Positions 27,112-36,530 of a DNA stretch of 64,000 nt are shown piece by piece; position 1 is the stretch's first letter; every line of letters starts with the position of its first letter. A model generated the notes under the pieces. The model ran no database searches and was not told where the DNA came from. It was given only the letters and a program-made list of their open reading frames with translations. The position numbers and the translations under genes are program-made. The DNA comes from Atopobiaceae bacterium (GTDB lineage: Bacteria > Actinomycetota > Coriobacteriia > Coriobacteriales > Atopobiaceae). The stretch lies in contig JAFWIE010000038.1 in the NCBI GenBank assembly GCA_017533825.1, positions 16,301 to 80,300 of the forward strand. Direction: 5' to 3'.

Positions 27112-29328
27112 TTAGGCGGGAAGTTGTTCAAGGATTTGCGGCGCATCGTCCCACCCCTTATATTCCAACGCGAGAATGGTAATGTCATCAGATTGCTGGG
27201 CCCCTTCGGCCCAAGCCGCAACGTCTTTCCGTAGCCCCTGCACAACTTCGTGGGGACGTTCATCGATATGCTCCGAGAGGAACCGTTCAAGCCGTTGGTT
27301 GCCATACTCCTCGTCGTCCACGCTAAAGGCTTCGTTGACACCATCGGTGTAGAGCAGGAGCTCGTCGCCGGGCTCTAGCACAAGACTCTTGGGTCGGTAC
27401 GTCGCCATATCGAAGCCACCCATGAACGGGCCGCTCCTCTCCTTGAGCCACTCCCATGAGCCGCCACGACCATGCCGTAGCAGCGGATAGTTATGACCGG
27501 CGTTAACGTACGTGAGTTGTCCCGTATGCCAGTCTAGAACTGCCGCCCACACCGTCACAAACATGCCGGCATCGTTATGCGTACACAGATACTTGTTTGC
27601 AGAGGTCAGGGCATCATCCATGCCCATTCCCGAAGAAAGGCAACTCTGAATCTCCGCTTTGGCTGCCATCATGAAAAGTGCTCCTGGTATGCCCTTCCCA
27701 CTGACATCGGCAACGAGGAAGGCAACGGTATTGGCATCTATGGAGAAGAAGTCGTAGAAGTCGCCGCCCACTTCCTTGGCGGCGTCCATTGAGGCGAAGA
27801 GGTCAAGCGCCTCCACGTCGGGAAAGGCCGGGTACTGCTTCGGCAACGATCCCTCCTGAATAGCCCGGCCCGTCGCAAGGTCTGCCTCTATGCGGTGTTC
27901 TGCCTCGGCAATGAGCCGCTTGAGTGCATCCACCGTCTTGTTGATGCCCTCCGAGAGAGACTTGAACTCACGTGTGCCTGCAACCTCGCACCGCACGTCC
28001 AAATCCCCTGACGTAATGCACGCCAACGCCTCGTTCGTCTGGTCTATGCGGCGTGCAACCATGGTGCTCAACAGACGCGTCACGACAACGAAGACAACGC
28101 TGAGTAGGATGAACGTGATTACGGTTTCGCGTCCCATGACGCCAAGCCGGTCCCTAAACACCATGCTTGATGGCTCGATAATCATGACGATGTGGTCGCC
28201 CTGTTGACCCGCGAGAAGATAGCCCAACTGCATGGTGTTGTCGTACCCGCCGGCATCGTCCCCAGACGTCAGAACCCCACTATATATAATGCGCTGCACT
28301 TCTCCGCTTTGAACGCTTTGCTCGATTGCTTTCCAGATCTCGTCACCCAGCAGCTCATGCACATCGCTTCCCGCCGGAAGTCGCGAATCATCCGTCACGA
28401 TGATGCATCCATCGTCAATAATCGCCACCGTACCCGTCTGCTCCATCGTGTAGCCTTCGAGGACGGAGCCCACCGAGTCATCCAGTATTTCATAGGCATC
28501 TGGCGCCAGCGTCTTCACCTCGTCCAAGCTGTGGCCAGTTGCCGCCCCGATTTTCTCGAAGGCAGCGGCACGCTGCTTCGTGGACTCAAGTTGCAGGCAG
28601 ATGTAGTTAACTTCGCTCTTGATGGCGGCGTTTGCACTCTCCAGCTCCCCCAAAGTAACCGTTACGTAGCTTATGGTGATCGTTATCAAGAAGGCCAGTA
28701 GCACAACGACGAAGATCGTCATCCTGAATGCCTCGCGCACACCGATGTCATCCAACCTCTCCCGCACCACCTGCGTTAGTTTGCGGGCAAAGAGACAGGG
28801 TATAGCCGTGATGGCAGTGTCGACGACAACCTGTAACAGCGTCTCGATTCCTGTGGGGTCATAGAAGCTGACGAGCTCGAGCGTCACGCTGCCCGCAAGC
28901 GCGACAAAAAAGCACGACAAGACGATGCTCACGCACGAGCGCATGCGAGGCAGCAGCAACGCAAACAGCACGCCGATGATGAGGCCATACGCACTAAACA
29001 TGCCCACCGAGGTAATCGGCGTGACAAGCTTCAGCTCCTGGAAGTCAAGCGGCATCACGATTGAGTGGATGCACAGCACCACCCCCGTAACCACCCCCAA
29101 CACAAAGCCAGCAATCGTGCCAAGAAGCAATGCGGCAAGGGAGGGCGGCGCAAGAAGCAGGATGGCATATACGTCGAAGGTCCCCGTCCGATCAATCGGA
29201 ACGAATCCCAGCTGCAAGAAATTGAGAGAAATGGCAAGAATCACCAGCAGCACGACGGCCATCGTGCGCTGCCTTGGGCTATTCCACGACATCACCCCAC
29301 GCCACCGAAAAATGCCCACCGCATCCAT
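27112..29328 (-). CDS. Membrane-bound SpoIIE-type PP2C phosphatase with HAMP domain
   Basis: A 738-residue signalling protein. The N-terminus (about residues 20-200) has six or so membrane helices resembling an ECF/5TM sensor (LLAPPSLAALLLGTIAGFVLGVVTG). A helix at about 205 and another at about 410 bracket an outer region of 170 residues, probably a ligand-sensing domain. HAMP follows (ALACITSGDLDVRCEVAG) with a linker helix EADLATGRAIQEGSLPKQ, then the SpoIIE phosphatase: VGGDFYDFF, VADVSGKGIPGALFM, YVNAGHNYPLL, LLLYTDGVNEAF and QSDDITILAL, with all metal-binding Asp present. Such enzymes dephosphorylate STAS anti-anti-sigma factors, but no STAS or RsbW gene is adjacent. It is 30 bp upstream of the ABC permease gene and is likely first in that operon. 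Confidence 0.9.
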   Translation of the reverse strand: MDAVGIFRWRGVMSWNSPRQRTMAVVLLVILAISLNFLQLGFVPIDRTGTFDVYAILLLAPPSLAALLLGTIAGFVLGVVTGVVLCIHSIVMPLDFQELKLVTPITSVGMFSAYGLIIGVLFALLLPRMRSCVSIVLSCFFVALAGSVTLELVSFYDPTGIETLLQVVVDTAITAIPCLFARKLTQVVRERLDDIGVREAFRMTIFVVVLLAFLITITISYVTVTLGELESANAAIKSEVNYICLQLESTKQRAAAFEKIGAATGHSLDEVKTLAPDAYEILDDSVGSVLEGYTMEQTGTVAIIDDGCIIVTDDSRLPAGSDVHELLGDEIWKAIEQSVQSGEVQRIIYSGVLTSGDDAGGYDNTMQLGYLLAGQQGDHIVMIIEPSSMVFRDRLGVMGRETVITFILLSVVFVVVTRLLSTMVARRIDQTNEALACITSGDLDVRCEVAGTREFKSLSEGINKTVDALKRLIAEAEHRIEADLATGRAIQEGSLPKQYPAFPDVEALDLFASMDAAKEVGGDFYDFFSIDANTVAFLVADVSGKGIPGALFMMAAKAEIQSCLSSGMGMDDALTSANKYLCTHNDAGMFVTVWAAVLDWHTGQLTYVNAGHNYPLLRHGRGGSWEWLKERSGPFMGGFDMATYRPKSLVLEPGDELLLYTDGVNEAFSVDDEEYGNQRLERFLSEHIDERPHEVVQGLRKDVAAWAEGAQQSDDITILALEYKGWDDAPQILEQLPA

Positions 29329-29410
29329 CCCTTCGCCGTACGCGACCGTCGGCAGTTATCGTAACAGCTCTTTGTAATCAAGCGGCTGCTCATTCGGGAC
29401 GGCTTGTGAG

Positions 29411-29438
29411 ACTCTCGGGGACCGTCCCCTTGCCCCAA
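29411..29438. repeat. REP-like GC palindrome (GGGGACCGTCCCC type)
   Basis: The sequence GGGGACCGTCCCCTTGCCCC with flanks lies in the 130-bp gap between the phosphatase gene and the tRNA-Arg terminator. It shares the GTCCCC core with the palindromes at 18273 and 49501. Confidence 0.5.
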
Positions 29439-29460
29439 ACATATCCCTTGGCATGACACA

Positions 29461-29495
29461 ATAAAACAGCCCAGAGACAAACAAGCCTCTGGGCT
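29461..29495 (-). terminator. Intrinsic terminator after tRNA-Arg
   Basis: On the reverse strand, AGCCCAGAG and CTCTGGGCT (9 bp, perfect) are followed by GTTTTAT, nine bases past the tRNA 3' end. Confidence 0.85.
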
Positions 29496-29503
29496 GGAAA
29501 ATC

Positions 29504-29579
29504 TGGTGCCCCCGGGCCGATTCGAACGGCCGACACCCGCTTTAGGAGAGCGGTGCTCTATCCCCTGAGCTACGGAGGC
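29504..29579 (-). tRNA. tRNA-Arg (CCT)
   Basis: A 76-nt cloverleaf on the reverse strand. Acceptor GCCTCCG/CGGGGGC has one G-T pair, the D-arm contains TAGCTCAGGGGATAGAGC, the anticodon loop CTCCTAA carries CCT, and the T-arm is GGCCG-TTCGAAT-CGGCC. CCA is encoded. Confidence 0.96.
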
Positions 29580-29654
29580 GTGCTGAGCCATTGTAGCACG
29601 AAACCCGTCATGAGGTGATGATACCTTTGTGGCGGTTTAGGCGGCAGGACGCGG

Positions 29655-30305
29655 CTACTTGCGGTTCTGCTTGCGGCGCTCCTCCTCAGCCTGCTCGCGC
29701 GCCTTCTGGTTGAGGACGGTCCTCACGCGCTTGTCGGACATGGAGGAGACGCGCTCGTCAATCTTCCTGCGCAGGGGGCGAATCTTCACCCAATCGTAGA
29801 TGAGGCCACCGATAACGGCAACGTAGGCGCAGACCATGGATCCCATGGCACAGAACGCCATGACGGGACTGGCATTCGGCCCTTGCTGGTTGACGAGGCC
29901 ATACAACGTGAAGGCCACCACGATGAGTCCCATGCCGACGCCCAGGAAGATCCACCAATTCTTGCGCGCCTTCTTGTACTCCTCGTCCTCTTCCAAGTAC
30001 GCCTGCGTGAGCGAGTAGCGCTGGTCTTCCTTCTCGCGCTCCTTCTTGCGCTCTTGCTTCCGCTCTTCCTTGGTCATCTGGGCAGTGCCTTTGGTGGTCT
30101 TTCCACTCGAGCTCACCACGCGCACGCCGGCAGCTGCCTCACGCGAGGGCTTGGCGCTCGCGGCCGAGCGACGTGCCGTACCGCGCTTGGTGCGTGTGGC
30201 TTCCTGTGGAGCTTCGTCCTCAGCGGTGGCCTTCGAACGCTCGAAGGGGTTTCCGCTCGCCGCGGCCTCGTCACGAGCGCCTCGAATCGTATCCTTTAGC
30301 GACAT
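29655..30305 (-). CDS. Conserved membrane protein of unknown function, downstream of purC
   Basis: A 216-residue protein that I do not recognise. Residues 1-110 are hydrophilic, Ala/Lys/Arg/Glu-rich and probably disordered (KEERKQERKKEREKEDQRY). Two membrane helices follow (WWIFLGVGMGLIVVAFTLYG and VMAFCAMGSMVCAYVAVIGG), then a basic helical tail (LRRKIDERVSSMSDKRVRT to EQAEEERRKQNRK). Both ends should face the cytoplasm. The gene starts two bases after the purC stop, so it is certainly cotranscribed with it, but a link to purine synthesis is not implied by sequence. Confidence 0.8.
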   Translation of the reverse strand: MSLKDTIRGARDEAAASGNPFERSKATAEDEAPQEATRTKRGTARRSAASAKPSREAAAGVRVVSSSGKTTKGTAQMTKEERKQERKKEREKEDQRYSLTQAYLEEDEEYKKARKNWWIFLGVGMGLIVVAFTLYGLVNQQGPNASPVMAFCAMGSMVCAYVAVIGGLIYDWVKIRPLRRKIDERVSSMSDKRVRTVLNQKAREQAEEERRKQNRK

Positions 30306-30307
30306 TG

Positions 30308-31192
30308 CTACTGCTCCTTAGCTGGCACGAACTCGGTACCGGTAATGATCTGGAACGCCTCTTTGTAACGCTCGGAAGTGCCTTCTATGACCTCCGTGGG
30401 AAGGTGCGGCGGCTCACCAGTCATGTCCCAGTTCGCGCGGAGCCAATCGCGCACGAACTGCTTGTCGTAACTTGGCTGCACCGCGCCGGGCACATACCCC
30501 TCCGCAGGCCAGAAGCGGCTTGAGTCGGGCGTGAGGCACTCATCGATGAGCGAGAGACGACCGTCGATGAAGCCGAACTCGAACTTGGTGTCGGCAATGA
30601 TGATGCCACGGGTACGTGCATACTCGGCAGCAGCGGTGTAAATCTCAAGCGACGCGTCCCTAAGCTGGGCGGCAACGTCGTCCCCTACGATCTGGGCGCA
30701 CCGCTCGAACGAGATGTTCTCGTCATGCTCGCCAAGCTCCGCCTTCGTCGAAGGTGTGAATATCGGTTCGGGAATCTGGCTCGCCTCGACAAGACCGGCA
30801 GGCAGGGTGATTCCGCACACGGTTCCGTTCTCGTCGTAGGTCTTCTTGCCCGAACCGGTGAGGTATCCGCGCACGATGGCTTCGATGGGCACCGTCTGTG
30901 CCTTGCGAACGAGCATGGAACGGCCGGTGAGATAGTCACGATACGGTGCGAAACGCTCGGGATAGTCATCCGGGTCCATCGAGAGCAGATGATTAGGAAT
31001 GAGGTCTGCGAAGCGCTCAAACCAGAACGCAGAAATACGAGTAAGAATCTCGCCCTTATAGGGAATCTCGTCAGGCAAGACAAAGTCGTACGCACTCACG
31101 CGATCGCTCGCTACCATCAGCAGCGCATCGCCACAGTCATATATGTCGCGTACCTTGCCTTGGCTGTCGGGGCGAAGCTCCATCGAAGCCAT
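30308..31192 (-). CDS. purC: SAICAR synthetase (phosphoribosylaminoimidazole-succinocarboxamide synthase)
   Basis: A 294-residue enzyme that joins aspartate to CAIR using ATP in purine synthesis. Family marks are GKVRDIYDCGDALLMVASDR, SAYDFVLPDEIPYKG, the nucleotide/substrate segment EAIVRGYLTGSGKKTY, IADTKFEFGF and DECLTPDSSRFWPAEGY. The length fits the long eukaryote/actinobacterial type (about 295) rather than the 237-residue E. coli type. The ATG at 31192 is chosen because GGGAGG lies just upstream; the frame is open to 31246. purB is about 4 kb away on the same strand, with a two-component system and two other genes in between. Confidence 0.95.
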   Translation of the reverse strand: MASMELRPDSQGKVRDIYDCGDALLMVASDRVSAYDFVLPDEIPYKGEILTRISAFWFERFADLIPNHLLSMDPDDYPERFAPYRDYLTGRSMLVRKAQTVPIEAIVRGYLTGSGKKTYDENGTVCGITLPAGLVEASQIPEPIFTPSTKAELGEHDENISFERCAQIVGDDVAAQLRDASLEIYTAAAEYARTRGIIIADTKFEFGFIDGRLSLIDECLTPDSSRFWPAEGYVPGAVQPSYDKQFVRDWLRANWDMTGEPPHLPTEVIEGTSERYKEAFQIITGTEFVPAKEQ

Positions 31193-31272
31193 GTTACCTC
31201 CCAGTGCTGAAGACATATGAGCTGCCATTGTAGCAGAGTTATGCACTTGTACGTGGAGCCTTGTGGCGTTCT

Positions 31273-32769
31273 TTATCCCTTGCGATGCACAATGGGGAGG
31301 TGCAGGGTGAACGTCGTGCCAACACCCTCCTCGGAGTCCACGGCAATCGTGCCGTTGTGCCGGTCGACGATCTCCTTCGTCAGGGAAAGGCCTACACCAA
31401 GTCCTCCCGCCTCGCGCTCGCGGCTCGCATCCGATCGCCAGAAGCGGCTGAAGACGCGCGGGATGTCCTCCTTGGCGATGCCCATGCCCGTATCGCTCAC
31501 CGAGAGAAGCACGTTGCGCCGGTCGCGTGCGACGCGCACCACCACGCTGCCCCCTTCCGACGTGTAACGCATGGCATTGCTCAGAAGGTTGACCATGGCC
31601 TCGCGCACGAGATCGGGGTCGATCTCTGCCATGAACTTGCGATGCCCCGTGTCGTTGACGAAGGTCAGTTCGAGAGCGTTGTCTTGGAACAGCTGCACCT
31701 GCATGGTCACGAGGTCACTGGCAAGGGCAACGACGTCGCACTTCTCGAAGTGAATGGGAATCTTGCCATTCTCCATACGTGACAGGCGCAGCATTGCGTC
31801 GACAAGGCGCGAGAGGCGCCGCACTTCCACGGCCACCGTCGCCAAGTTGTCTTGGTTCGCTGGCATCACGCCGTCCTGCATGGCCTCGACCGTGGCCTGC
31901 ATGGCCATGAGCGGCGTGCGCAGCTCATGGGCCACATCGCTCGTGAGGCGATGCTCGAGCTTGATGTCGCGCTCCAGGGATGATGCCATGTCGTCGAACG
32001 TCTCGCCGAGACGACCCATCTCGTCCGTGCCCGAAAGCCCTGTACGGGCAGTGAGGTCGCCGTTGCGGATCTGTGCCGCCGTCGTCGTTATGCGCTTGAT
32101 GGGCTTGGTAAGCGCCCGCGCGACGAGGTAGCCAATCGCACAGGCAAACACCACCGCCAGACTGGCCGCCATGACGATGGCAGCATACGAATTGGTGCGG
32201 AAGGTCGAGTCAGTCTTGGTGAGCAGCAGGTCGGAACCAGCCGGCCAGTACGTTATGGTACCCACCACTACCCGCTTGCTCTGAGACACCACCTCTGCCG
32301 AGACGCCCAACTCTGCGCCTTCCCCCGGCGCAGGACGCGCGGACTCGTGCCGTATGTCCTCGCGGCGCACACCAACCGTTGCCACGATGCCGCCAACGGT
32401 ATCGTCGTACAGCACCATGCCTTCGGCATTCACCAGTCGCATGCCCACCTCGGGCATGGACTCGGAGGACTCATCCACGTAGTCGAGCAGCTCATCACTC
32501 CACGCGCCTTCGGCATCGTATTGCTGACCGAGGCTGTCGGCCATGTACTGCACCATGCGCTGCATGTTCTGGCGTGTGTACAGCTGGAACTGACCTTCCC
32601 ACACCACGGCAAGGACCATAGAGAGCACCAGAGCCGTCATGACGGCCGTAAGTGCAAACGAGAGCGTCATGAGCGTACTGTAGCGCATGGCGCTTCTCGG
32701 TTGCCGCTTTATAGTGTTGTACGAAGAGACGTTCGAGTCAGCGGACGCCTCGCGCTGCGCATGGGCCAT
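31273..32769 (-). CDS. Sensor histidine kinase (HAMP, HisKA, HATPase)
   Basis: A 498-residue membrane kinase. There are two helices (about residues 33-58 and 195-220) with an outer sensor of about 135 residues, then HAMP (LTKPIKRITTTAAQIRNGDL), the phospho-acceptor box SDVAHELRTPL, N-box NLLSNAMRYT, G1 DTGMGIA, F-box FSRFWRSD and G2 GGLGVGLSLTKEIV. It is complete and should be active. It follows the response regulator gene by 18 bp in the same operon. The first ATG lacks a clear ribosome site; Met 28 (MRYSTLMTL) is another possible start. The stimulus is unknown. Confidence 0.95.
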   Translation of the reverse strand: MAHAQREASADSNVSSYNTIKRQPRSAMRYSTLMTLSFALTAVMTALVLSMVLAVVWEGQFQLYTRQNMQRMVQYMADSLGQQYDAEGAWSDELLDYVDESSESMPEVGMRLVNAEGMVLYDDTVGGIVATVGVRREDIRHESARPAPGEGAELGVSAEVVSQSKRVVVGTITYWPAGSDLLLTKTDSTFRTNSYAAIVMAASLAVVFACAIGYLVARALTKPIKRITTTAAQIRNGDLTARTGLSGTDEMGRLGETFDDMASSLERDIKLEHRLTSDVAHELRTPLMAMQATVEAMQDGVMPANQDNLATVAVEVRRLSRLVDAMLRLSRMENGKIPIHFEKCDVVALASDLVTMQVQLFQDNALELTFVNDTGHRKFMAEIDPDLVREAMVNLLSNAMRYTSEGGSVVVRVARDRRNVLLSVSDTGMGIAKEDIPRVFSRFWRSDASREREAGGLGVGLSLTKEIVDRHNGTIAVDSEEGVGTTFTLHLPIVHRKG

Positions 32770-32787
32770 GTGCTTTGGCAGACTTGA

Positions 32788-33522
32788 CTACTTGCGGGCG
32801 CGCGCCTTAGCCTTGTCGCCCGATTTGTCTGGCGACTCGAACCGGTACCCGACGCCATGCACGGTGTAGAGCCAGCGCGGGTTGCGCGGGTCATCGCCCA
32901 GCTTGGCGCGGAGGTTCTTCACGTGGGAGTCAATCGTGCGCTCGTAGCCCTCGAAGTCGTACCCCAAGACCTTCTCGACCAGCTCCATACGCGTGTACAC
33001 ACGTCCCGGGAAGCGCGCAAGCGTGGTGAGCAGCTTGAACTCAGATGCCGTCAGGTCAATCTCGCGGTCGCCGATGGTCACCTTATGACCAGAGATGTCA
33101 ATCACCAGATCGCCGAAGTCCAGCACCTCAAGCTGGGGCTCGCTCTCGGTGTGAGCACGACGCAGCAGGGCGCGCACGCGCGCAACGAGCTCACGCGGCG
33201 AGAAGGGCTTGATGAGGTAGTCGTCTGCACCAAGCTCCAGGCCAATGATGCGGTCCTCGACCTCACCCTTGGCCGTCAGCATGATGATGGGAACGTTCGA
33301 GGTCTCGCGGATGGCACGGCACACGCGCTCGCCCGAGAGCTTGGGAAGCATGAGGTCAAGGATTACCAGGTCGAAGGAATGCTTCTCGAACTCCTCAACG
33401 GCGCTCTGGCCATCGCCTACGCCCCTTACGATGTAGTTCTCGCGCTCAAGGTATGCGGCGACTGCGTCACGAATCGCCTTCTCGTCTTCCACCAAAAGAA
33501 TCCGTTTTTCGTCTGCGGCCAT
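32788..33522 (-). CDS. OmpR/PhoB-family response regulator
   Basis: A 244-residue regulator. The receiver domain (1-120) has the acidic pair in LLVEDEKA, the phospho-accepting Asp in LVILDLMLPKLSG, Thr in IIMLTAKG and Lys in YLIKPFSP. The winged-helix DNA-binding domain (about 130-230) has LTASEFKLLTTLARFPGRVYT and the recognition/wing region YERTIDSHVKNLRAKLGDD to YTVHGVGYRF. The C-terminus adds a basic tail KSGDKAKARARK. It is the cognate partner of the kinase downstream. Confidence 0.96.
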   Translation of the reverse strand: MAADEKRILLVEDEKAIRDAVAAYLERENYIVRGVGDGQSAVEEFEKHSFDLVILDLMLPKLSGERVCRAIRETSNVPIIMLTAKGEVEDRIIGLELGADDYLIKPFSPRELVARVRALLRRAHTESEPQLEVLDFGDLVIDISGHKVTIGDREIDLTASEFKLLTTLARFPGRVYTRMELVEKVLGYDFEGYERTIDSHVKNLRAKLGDDPRNPRWLYTVHGVGYRFESPDKSGDKAKARARK

Positions 33523-33620
33523 GTTCCGTCTCCTTACTTCGATTCGCCGTTGTCGAACGTGTTGCCCCTTATATATGAGTGTAGCGCAAGCACGGCGAAA
33601 CCATAGGTAGTTTTACCTTA

Positions 33621-34829
33621 CTACAGCGCAAACGAACGAACCGTCACCGCTGTTGGATACCCAGACGCCTCGTCCTTGACCGTCGCAAACGTCAGGAAGT
33701 CCCGCGTCTGCCCCACGCGTGCCGGGAACTCCCCGTAATCGACGCAGCGATTGGCCGCCGTAAGAATCGCATACGTGGACTTGCGCAAGTTCACCACGAA
33801 GTACGAGGCGCGGCTCTTGATAATGAACACATCGTCCTTTGCTGCGACGTTCGCGCTCGGTTCGCGCGCGAGGCGTACGAAGGGTCCCTCGCTCGGACCC
33901 AGATAGGTACCCATGAGCCCAAAGAGACCTCCCGAGCTGTAGTTCGCCTCTATCGAAACCGCAAAGCGGTTGCCGACGTACGTGGCATAGAAGGGACGAA
34001 CGGATCGTGGCAGGACGAGCTGGTCGACTATGGTGTTGAGATCATCGCCAAGCGAATAGGCAGTCACCCCGTAGAACACGCCCTCGTCAGCACGCACGCG
34101 CGGGGCGAGCACCACCACATCGTCCGATATGCTCGGCTCCGTCGCAAAGCGTCCGGGTGACTCGACGACTGCCTGGGCATTGGCGTCCCCGAGCTTCCAG
34201 AGATAGCAATACGAGGATTCCTTAGTCTTGTCGCCCGAGAGCGACGGCATGACCTGCCACAACACCGAATTGCCCACACAGGTAAACCCTGGTGGGTCGT
34301 AGTCGGCGTCTGCCTGCCACAGCGTGGTGGCCGTTCCGTCGAGCTTCCCCTCCGTGCTGGAAAAGCGTGCGGCATAGAGCGACCATTCATGCGTGAGGTA
34401 GTCGAGCTCAATCCACGCATACACCTCATCGGAGCAGCGCACATCATAGATCACGACCGTGTGGCTGTCTCCCATGACGTCGGGAACGACCTCGGAGAGC
34501 GTCCCGTCCTCCGACGAGAACGCACATCCCTTGACCATGGGAAATGCCGATGACCCCGCCTGAGTTACAGGTATCCATGTGCTCGTCGCCTCGTGAAGCA
34601 CGCTGTCAAGCGGAAGGCTCCACTCTGCCAGGTCCTGCAGCTCCAGCTCGTCCTCTTCGTACTCCTCTATGATGTTGATGGCCGCATCCTCGTCGACGAC
34701 CATCGGTTCCGGTACCACATGTTGCTCGGGATTGGTACACCCGGGCAACACGCCAATCGCCGTGCCCGCAACCGTGGCAATGCCTGTCGCGCGCAGAAAA
34801 CCACGTCGAGAGATGCTCGGCAACCGCAT
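33621..34829 (-). CDS. Tat-exported lipoprotein of unknown function, beta-propeller-like
   Basis: A 402-residue protein with a twin-arginine signal, SRRGFLRATGIATVAGTAIG, ending in a lipobox VLPGC, so it is folded before export and then lipid-anchored. The mature part repeats short WD/Kelch-like strands (VYAWIELDYLTHEWSLYAARF, SSYCYLWKLGDANAQAVV, YFVVNLRKSTYAILTAAN), which suggests a propeller, but I cannot name the family. The ATG at 34829 comes right after the stop of the TSCPD gene; an overlapping earlier start (34874) exists in frame. Cofactor binding is not evident. Confidence 0.75.
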   Translation of the reverse strand: MRLPSISRRGFLRATGIATVAGTAIGVLPGCTNPEQHVVPEPMVVDEDAAINIIEEYEEDELELQDLAEWSLPLDSVLHEATSTWIPVTQAGSSAFPMVKGCAFSSEDGTLSEVVPDVMGDSHTVVIYDVRCSDEVYAWIELDYLTHEWSLYAARFSSTEGKLDGTATTLWQADADYDPPGFTCVGNSVLWQVMPSLSGDKTKESSYCYLWKLGDANAQAVVESPGRFATEPSISDDVVVLAPRVRADEGVFYGVTAYSLGDDLNTIVDQLVLPRSVRPFYATYVGNRFAVSIEANYSSGGLFGLMGTYLGPSEGPFVRLAREPSANVAAKDDVFIIKSRASYFVVNLRKSTYAILTAANRCVDYGEFPARVGQTRDFLTFATVKDEASGYPTAVTVRSFAL

Positions 34830-34830
34830 G

Positions 34831-35103
34831 CTAGGCAATCGCACGTGCCTTCTCCTGAGCTTTGCGCAGGGCAATGGTCAGCTGGTCTGCGCACGACGTT
34901 CCGCGATTGTTGCAGTTGTTCCCAGCGAGCAGTGCCACGACCTCGTCGACTGGCCTTCCCGCCACGAGCTTGGCAACCGCCTTTCCGTTGCCGTTGCAAC
35001 CGCCGTCAAACACGACGTTGCCTACGGTGTTGCCGTCGTCGGAGACCTCGACGTGGATGTTGCGCGGGCACACGCGCCGCGGCGTAAAGTCAAGAGCGTA
35101 CAT
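34831..35103 (-). CDS. TSCPD-domain protein (TIGR03905 type)
   Basis: A 90-residue protein that consists of one TSCPD domain: Cys residues at FTPRRVCPRN, VVFDGGCNGN, GNNCNNRGTSCADQ and the closing amphipathic helix LTIALRKAQEKARA. The same fold forms the C-terminus of some class II ribonucleotide reductases and is thought to bind a metal or redox cofactor through its four Cys. The stand-alone family has no known function. It is followed one base later by the Tat lipoprotein gene. Confidence 0.85.
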   Translation of the reverse strand: MYALDFTPRRVCPRNIHVEVSDDGNTVGNVVFDGGCNGNGKAVAKLVAGRPVDEVVALLAGNNCNNRGTSCADQLTIALRKAQEKARAIA

Positions 35104-35142
35104 GCATACCTCCGAATCACTTCTGTGTGTGAAACTTATTCG

Positions 35143-36501
35143 TTAGTCGCTAGTCTTCCCAAAACTCAGCTCTTCCAAGCGGTCGAACACCACGTCGATG
35201 CGCTCGAGGAATGCGCGCGGGTCAAAGATCTGGTCGAGCTCTGCGGGGCTCAGGCAGCAATCCGCATCCTCATCCAAGCGCTCGCGCAGCGTCGCTCCCG
35301 CACGGGCCTGCTGGACGTCATCCCACACTGCCATGGAGTTTCGCTGCACGATCTTGTACGCGTCCTCGCGCGAGAGTCCCTTGTCGACCAGCGCGAGGAG
35401 TACCTTGCTCGAGAAGATGAGCCCACGCGTGCTGTTGAGGTTAGCTTCCATACGCGCGGGGTAGAGAACGAGTCCGTCAATGATGCGAATGAGGCAGCGC
35501 AGCATGTGGTCGAGTGCAATGAAGCTGTCCGCGAGTGCGACGCGCTCGTTTGAGCTGTGGCTGATGTCGCGCTCATGCCACAGAGCCACGTTGTCGAAGG
35601 CAACCTGTGCGTTGGCCTTCACCACGCGCGAGAGACCACAGACCTTCTCGACCGTGATGGGGTTGCGCTTGTGCGGCATGGCCGAGCTACCCTTCTGCCC
35701 ACGTCGGAACGGCTCCTCGGCCTCGAGCGTATCGGTCTTCTGGTGATTGCGCACCTCGAGCGCAAGGCGCTCGCACGTCGCCGCCGTTGTCGCGAGCACG
35801 CCTGCAAGGTAGGCATGGTGGTCGCGACTCACGACCTGCGTGGACAACGGGTCGCCGGAGAGCCCCATGTGCTCGCAGACGTACTTCTCGATGAAGGGGT
35901 CGATCGAGGAATAGGTTCCCACCGCTCCGCTGATGGCACCTACGGCAACCTGCTTGCGCGCGTCGAGCAAGCGATCCAGGTCGCGCCGCAGCTCCCACGC
36001 CCAGCTGCCGAACTTCATGCCAAACGTCATGGGTTCCGCATGGATGCCATGAGTACGCCCCACGCAGAGCGTGTCGCGCTCCTCGAACGCGCGCCGACGG
36101 CAAATCTCGCCCAGCTCGCGCACGTCCTCGATGATGAGGTCCGTCGCCTGCGCGAGTTGGTAGCACAGTGCCGTGTCGCCGAGGTCGGAGCTTGTCATGC
36201 CGTAGTGGACCCAACGGCTGGGCTTCGGCGCACCTTCGGGTACGTCGGCATCCACATAGCTGCCCATGTTGGTAAGAAACGCAATCACATCGTGATTGGT
36301 GACTGCCTCAATGGCATCGACCTCGTCAACGTTGAAGGAGGCATGCTCGCGAATCCACGTCGCCTCCTCGGGCGTGATGCCAATGCGACCCATCTCCGCA
36401 TGAGCCTCGCAGGCGAGGACCTCAATCTCCTGCCAGATGGCGTACTTGTTCTCCAGCGAGAATATGTGTCCCATCTCGGGACGTGTGTATCGATCGATCA
36501 T
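35143..36501 (-). CDS. purB: Adenylosuccinate lyase
   Basis: A 452-residue fumarase-superfamily lyase used twice in purine synthesis (SAICAR to AICAR, adenylosuccinate to AMP). The superfamily signature GSSAMPHKRNP is present, along with the N-terminal family start RYTRPEMGHIFS, the His-containing GRTHGIHAEPMTFG and VHYGMTSSDLGDT. The length is typical. It sits between argH (29 bp upstream on the same strand) and the TSCPD gene; the grouping argG-argH-purB unites three enzymes that make or use fumarate-releasing reactions. Confidence 0.96.
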   Translation of the reverse strand: MIDRYTRPEMGHIFSLENKYAIWQEIEVLACEAHAEMGRIGITPEEATWIREHASFNVDEVDAIEAVTNHDVIAFLTNMGSYVDADVPEGAPKPSRWVHYGMTSSDLGDTALCYQLAQATDLIIEDVRELGEICRRRAFEERDTLCVGRTHGIHAEPMTFGMKFGSWAWELRRDLDRLLDARKQVAVGAISGAVGTYSSIDPFIEKYVCEHMGLSGDPLSTQVVSRDHHAYLAGVLATTAATCERLALEVRNHQKTDTLEAEEPFRRGQKGSSAMPHKRNPITVEKVCGLSRVVKANAQVAFDNVALWHERDISHSSNERVALADSFIALDHMLRCLIRIIDGLVLYPARMEANLNSTRGLIFSSKVLLALVDKGLSREDAYKIVQRNSMAVWDDVQQARAGATLRERLDEDADCCLSPAELDQIFDPRAFLERIDVVFDRLEELSFGKTSD

Positions 36502-36530
36502 GTGCGTTCCCTTCGTATGATGCTTCTGAT

